DNA of 7,991 nucleotides from Parcubacteria group bacterium. GTDB lineage: Bacteria; Patescibacteriota; Minisyncoccia; Minisyncoccales; CG1-02-41-26. Of this stretch, positions 5,844 to 7,991 are shown one piece after another; position 1 is the stretch's first letter, and the number at the start of each line of letters is the position of its first letter. The notes under the pieces are model-generated. The model saw nothing but the letters and a program-made list of their open reading frames with translations, searched no databases and was not told where the DNA came from. Position numbers and translations under genes: made by a program. The stretch is from the NCBI GenBank assembly GCA_013203565.1, contig JABMPZ010000025.1:1-7991 (forward strand), read 5' to 3'.

Positions 5844-6059
5844 CTACCTTAAGTCCTTTAAAGTTTTTAAAACTTTTCCCTTACTAGAGGCAAGCTCTCT
5901 CCTACTTTCTGCCAACTCGTTTATAATTCTCCCCTCTATCCACATTCTAAACAAATCACGAAAAAATTCACTACGAGTAGCATAGTTTTCCTTTCTGACA
6001 ATTTCATCAACTGATTTGGCCATTGCCTTTGGAAATGATAGATTAATTACTTCACGCAT
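5844..6059 (-). CDS. ribbon-helix-helix antitoxin (CopG/Arc type)
   Basis: This 71-residue protein starts with the DNA-binding strand EVINLSFP, then helix A (KSVDEIVRKEN) and helix B (TRSEFFRDLFRMWIEG), the usual ribbon-helix-helix order. It has a basic tail (residues 53-71) that would wrap the toxin. It lies directly upstream of the RelE-family toxin, in the normal antitoxin-first order. There is no Shine-Dalgarno before the ATG at 6059; the leader is AT-only. A palindromic operator overlaps the predicted transcription start, consistent with self-repression by the antitoxin or the complex. Confidence 0.92.
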   Translation of the reverse strand: MREVINLSFPKAMAKSVDEIVRKENYATRSEFFRDLFRMWIEGRIINELAESRRELASSKGKVLKTLKDLR

Positions 6060-6082
6060 ATATTTATTTTATTAATTATGTT

Positions 6083-6101
6083 TGTAATACTTTGTATTAC
6101 A
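6083..6101. promoter_or_regulatory. probable operator of the antitoxin-toxin operon
   Basis: This is a perfect inverted repeat: TGTAATAC, three bases, GTATTACA. It covers the predicted transcription start, immediately after the -10 box. Ribbon-helix-helix dimers bind paired half-sites of this sort, so it is the likely autoregulation site. Confidence 0.7.
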
Positions 6102-6106
6102 TTCTT

Positions 6107-6134
6107 ATTATACCAAAATAAACAGCGCTGTCAA
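6107..6134 (-). promoter_or_regulatory. promoter of the antitoxin-toxin operon
   Basis: On the minus strand a perfect -35 TTGACA (6134-6129) and a -10 TATAAT (6112-6107) are separated by 16 bases, with TG just ahead of the -10 (an extended -10). The start is predicted near 6100, inside the operator palindrome. Confidence 0.8.
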
Positions 6135-6165
6135 TAGCCAATCAAAAAACAAAACTTTCATAAAA

Positions 6166-6211
6166 CAAAAAACGAATTGCTTCGTCTTTTATTCTGTCCG
6201 TGTGACCCCAA
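6166..6211 (-). repeat. composite terminator/box repeat, copy 3
   Basis: ACGAA (6172-6176) pairs with TTCGT (6181-6185) around the same TTGC loop as copy 1. On the minus strand it runs into TTTTTTGTTTT and would terminate the Panacea operon. The minus-strand box TTGGGGTCACA occupies 6211-6201. The hairpin core is identical to copy 1. Confidence 0.8.
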
Positions 6212-6224
6212 AGTCAAGCCCGTT

Positions 6225-6254
6225 ATCATTAAAGAAGGTACCTTCTTAATTGAT
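6225..6254. repeat. imperfect 30-bp palindrome
   Basis: The core AAGAAGGTACCTTCTT (6232-6247) is a perfect 16-base palindrome. Outer bases extend the symmetry to 6225-6254, with two mismatched pairs. It lies between the candidate toxin's stop and repeat copy 3. No role is clear. Confidence 0.75.
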
Positions 6255-6289
6255 ACCACAAGCATTGATATCTGAAACTAACCCGTAAA

Positions 6290-6658
6290 CTAAAATATAT
6301 CGGTTAAACGCTCTAACGCTACTTTATCCATATGATTGTCGTCATAATTGTCTATATGAGTAGCTATACACAAGAGCCCTACATTGACCCCTTGTACGCA
6401 AAACCACATTCTTGGAAGTTGATTTTGACGTAAACCAGATTTAGGAATAGCAAGCTCAATTTTCCACAAACTCCAGATATCATTCTGCTTTCTTCTATGA
6501 AGTTTTGACGGATGTATAACTCTTTGCGGATTAGTGGAATGAAATTGAACCTCACACAACCTTTGAAAAGCTTCTATGCCTTTCCTTAGATTGCGAAATC
6601 GTCGTTCCAAGCCGACGATTTCTTTTTCTAGTTTGGGGTGATAGATAAAATTAAGCAT
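6290..6658 (-). CDS. candidate toxin paired with a Panacea antitoxin
   Basis: The ATG at 6658 is preferred; a TTG two codons earlier is also open. The 122-residue protein overlaps the Panacea-domain gene by 8 bases, so the two are translationally coupled. The N-terminal half is basic and helical (FIYHPKLEKEIVGLERRFRNLRKGIEAFQ), followed by QRVIHPSKLHR and strands around IWSLWKIELAI, MWFCVQ and VGLLCIATHIDNY. Order and size loosely resemble RelE-fold interferases, but there is no clear signature and I infer the toxin role mainly from context. Panacea antitoxins are known to pair with many unrelated toxins. Repeat copy 3 would terminate the operon. Confidence 0.7.
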   Translation of the reverse strand: MLNFIYHPKLEKEIVGLERRFRNLRKGIEAFQRLCEVQFHSTNPQRVIHPSKLHRRKQNDIWSLWKIELAIPKSGLRQNQLPRMWFCVQGVNVGLLCIATHIDNYDDNHMDKVALERLTDIF

Positions 6659-7142
6659 GGTCAAAATTCGTTCCGCGATAAAAAGCTAGTTCATAAGGAA
6701 TTTCTTTCTTATCTTCCGCACCTATGTATGGTGCTTCAGAATGAGTTAAATTCTCAAGCTGTTTACCATTTAAACATCCGTATTTTCTTATAATTCTATC
6801 CAACATTTTCTTCTCATTAGCAGAAAATGCAAGTACATCTGGCTTCTTTGATGCTTTGTATATCTCTGTTGGATTATATCCATCCCATTCATTAACTTTT
6901 TTTACAATAAGTTGTTTTTTCTTCGCCATATCGGTCGTCATTTTTTCCAAAGAAACTGGAAAAGGACCCATCGGTAGCTTTTTATATACCTCCCCTGTAA
7001 AATATTTCTCATATTTCTCGTAATAATCAAAATCAAGATAATACAAAAGCTTAGCCAGTTTCTTTTTACCACGGACTTCTTTGTCTAATTTCCAACAAAA
7101 ATAGAGTATTGCCTGTTGGTATTTTTTTATATGTAGAGACAT
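6651..7142 (-). CDS. Panacea-domain (DUF4065/SocA-like) antitoxin
   Basis: This 163-residue protein carries the Panacea pattern: GKKKLAKLLYYLDFDYYEK (25-43), FTGEVYKKLPMGPFPVSLEKM (48-68), and near the C terminus LTHSEAPY (132-139) and IPYELAF. Panacea domains act as antitoxins by binding their toxin, and relatives such as SocA also work as proteolytic adaptors. The gene precedes and overlaps the candidate toxin. The ATG at 7142 has only a weak ribosome site. TTGACT (7179-7174) with TATTAA (7157-7152) at 16 bases could give a nearly leaderless mRNA. The length is typical of the family. Confidence 0.85.
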   Translation of the reverse strand: MSLHIKKYQQAILYFCWKLDKEVRGKKKLAKLLYYLDFDYYEKYEKYFTGEVYKKLPMGPFPVSLEKMTTDMAKKKQLIVKKVNEWDGYNPTEIYKASKKPDVLAFSANEKKMLDRIIRKYGCLNGKQLENLTHSEAPYIGAEDKKEIPYELAFYRGTNFDHA

Positions 7143-7238
7143 ATCTTTACTTTAATATAGCAAAAAAAACTAAAGTCAACAACCTGTCTGGGGACTACTC
7201 AAACAACCCCATAAGCTCTTATACCGATTTAGTTTATG

Positions 7239-7310
7239 TGACCCCGGCGAGAATCGAACTCGCATTGCTGGGATGAAAACCCAGTGTCCTAGCCATTAGA
7301 CGACGGGGCC
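7239..7310 (-). tRNA. tRNA-Glu (anticodon TTC)
   Basis: Read on the minus strand, 72 bases fold as a cloverleaf. The acceptor GGCCCCG pairs with CGGGGTC (one G-U), with discriminator A. The anticodon stem CTGGG/CCCAG holds the loop TTTTCAT, giving anticodon TTC. The T arm GCGAG/CTCGC holds TTCGATT. CCA is not encoded; the genome continues ACATAAAC after GGGGTC. The 3' end GGGGTCACA matches the boxes of repeat copies 2 and 3 exactly. Confidence 0.96.
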
Positions 7311-7332
7311 TTAATGATGTATTAACGGGTAT

Positions 7333-7361
7333 ATTGTAGCAATAAAATTGCTAAATTACAA
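7333..7361 (-). promoter_or_regulatory. promoter of tRNA-Glu
   Basis: On the minus strand TTGTAA (7361-7356) and TACAAT (7338-7333) are separated by 17 bases. This places the start near 7326, about 16 bases before the mature tRNA 5' end. Confidence 0.65.
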
Positions 7362-7376
7362 GATTTTAGGTAATAT
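7348..7376 (+). promoter_or_regulatory. possible promoter of tsaD, overlapping the tRNA promoter
   Basis: TTGCTA (7348-7353) and TAATAT (7371-7376) are separated by 17 bases. The predicted start falls on or next to the tsaD ATG at 7383, which also lacks a well-placed ribosome site. This would give a leaderless mRNA. It overlaps the divergent tRNA promoter. Confidence 0.35.
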
Positions 7377-7382
7377 ATAAGT

Positions 7383-7991
7383 ATGAAGATACTCTCAATT
7401 GACACCTCTTGTGATGATACATCTATAGCTATTGTCTCAACCCCTAAAAAGGGGTGTTTTGAAATTCATTCAAATATTGTTTCTTCCCAAGTGAAACTAC
7501 ATCAACAATATGGTGGGGTTTATCCCAGTTTAGCTAAAAGAGAACATCAGAAAAACTTAGTGCCAGTATTAAAAAGGGCTCTGAAAGGAGCTAAGCTCCT
7601 TGAAAAAAAGAAGGGAGAAGCGGAAGGAGTCGGACTCCTTCCAGAATCTAAAAAATTAGGAATAATTTTAGAGAGGGCACCGGAATTAGAAAAGAATTTA
7701 ATAAAGTTTTTTGAAAAATACAAAAAACCAAAAGTAGATGCTGTTGCTGTTACCACGGGGCCGGGGCTGGAGCCCTGTTTATGGGTTGGGATAAACTTTG
7801 CTAAAGCACTTTCATTTTACTGGAATCTACCTATTATCCCTGTAAATCATATTGAAGCCCATATATTAATAAACTTTTTAGAGCAAGATGTTGAGTTACC
7901 TGCTATTGCATTAATTGTTTCTGGCGGACATACTCAACTTATCTTAGTGAAAAAAATCGGAAAGTATGAGATAATAGGAGAAACAAGAGAT
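7383..7991 (+). CDS. tsaD: tRNA threonylcarbamoyladenosine transferase TsaD, N-terminal part (3' end outside window)
   Basis: TsaD transfers threonylcarbamoyl to A37 of tRNAs reading ANN codons, acting with TsaB and TsaE. The 203 visible codons show MKILSIDTSCDDTS at the N terminus, YGGVYPSLAKREHQKNLVPVL (43-63), TTGPGLEPCLWVGINFAKAL (124-143), the metal ligands in HIEAH (156-160) and SGGHTQLILV (180-189). The metal site lies near residue 156, whereas in typical TsaD it is near 111, because about 45 extra residues (about 68-115) follow the VLKRAL helix. That insert contains perfect DNA palindromes. The start ATG at 7383 is followed directly by the family motif. The gene is open at the window end. 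Confidence 0.97.
   Translation, partial: MKILSIDTSCDDTSIAIVSTPKKGCFEIHSNIVSSQVKLHQQYGGVYPSLAKREHQKNLVPVLKRALKGAKLLEKKKGEAEGVGLLPESKKLGIILERAPELEKNLIKFFEKYKKPKVDAVAVTTGPGLEPCLWVGINFAKALSFYWNLPIIPVNHIEAHILINFLEQDVELPAIALIVSGGHTQLILVKKIGKYEIIGETRD
7585..7642. repeat. two palindromes inside the TsaD coding insert
   Basis: The first is AAGGAGCT (7585-7592) with AGCTCCTT (7594-7601) around a single A. The second is GGAAGGAGTC (7622-7631) with GACTCCTTCC (7633-7642) around a single G. Both are perfect, share the GGAG/CTCC theme and keep the frame open. A related CTCCTT occurs in the RecG insert. Confidence 0.85.

Noticed and set aside
4683..6211. CRISPR array
   Set aside because: There are only three copies, 700 or more bases apart, with genes between them and variable ends. 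There are no regular spacers and no cas genes.
4683..6211. Repeats of a REP-associated IS200-like transposase
   Set aside because: The box resembles motifs I loosely associate with such elements, but no Y1 transposase frame is present in the window and the hairpins fit terminators.

Overview
This looks like a stretch of an AT-rich genome, probably a Candidate Phyla Radiation (Patescibacteria, perhaps Parcubacteria-like) bacterium. The assignment rests on the character of the RecG and TsaD proteins (both carry lineage-type inserts), short intergenic hairpins, many tiny toxin-antitoxin-like modules and low GC. It is an inference, not a database result. The genetic code looks standard: tryptophan is always TGG, and none of the intact genes has an in-frame TGA.

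Left part (1-2020). The 3' end of recG is followed by a minus-strand gene of unknown function (943-1803). The last 26 bases of recG recur at 1890-1915 on the far side of that gene, with one synonymous difference. The unknown gene therefore sits in an insert of about 1 kb placed exactly at the recG terminus. A 42-base palindrome with 20-base perfect arms (1956-1997) lies just before the next gene.

Middle part (2021-4676). This holds a membrane family-2 glycosyltransferase of the processive PgaC/BcsA type, overlapped by a membrane-anchored thioredoxin-fold protein with a CPKC motif. A small exported, possibly lipid-anchored protein of unknown function follows and ends in a clear intrinsic terminator.

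Right-middle part (4677-7238) is an accessory island. Three minus-strand modules lie head to tail: (a) a nuclease-like gene broken by one TGA codon, (b) a ribbon-helix-helix antitoxin with a RelE-family toxin, and (c) a Panacea (DUF4065/SocA-like) antitoxin with a small basic candidate toxin. Each module is followed at its 3' side by a copy of the same composite element: a GGGGTCACA-like box, then a GACGAA-loop-TTCGTTTT hairpin that can act as terminator. The box also matches the 3' end of the tRNA-Glu gene bordering the island at 7239-7310. In front of module (a), on the plus strand, a good sigma-70 promoter drives a stand-alone RNA of about 90 nt, predicted to fold as a compact three-way junction followed by its own terminator.

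Right end (7239-7991). tRNA-Glu(TTC) is divergent from the 5' part of tsaD, which continues past the window. Both recG and tsaD carry in-frame inserts built around perfect DNA palindromes.
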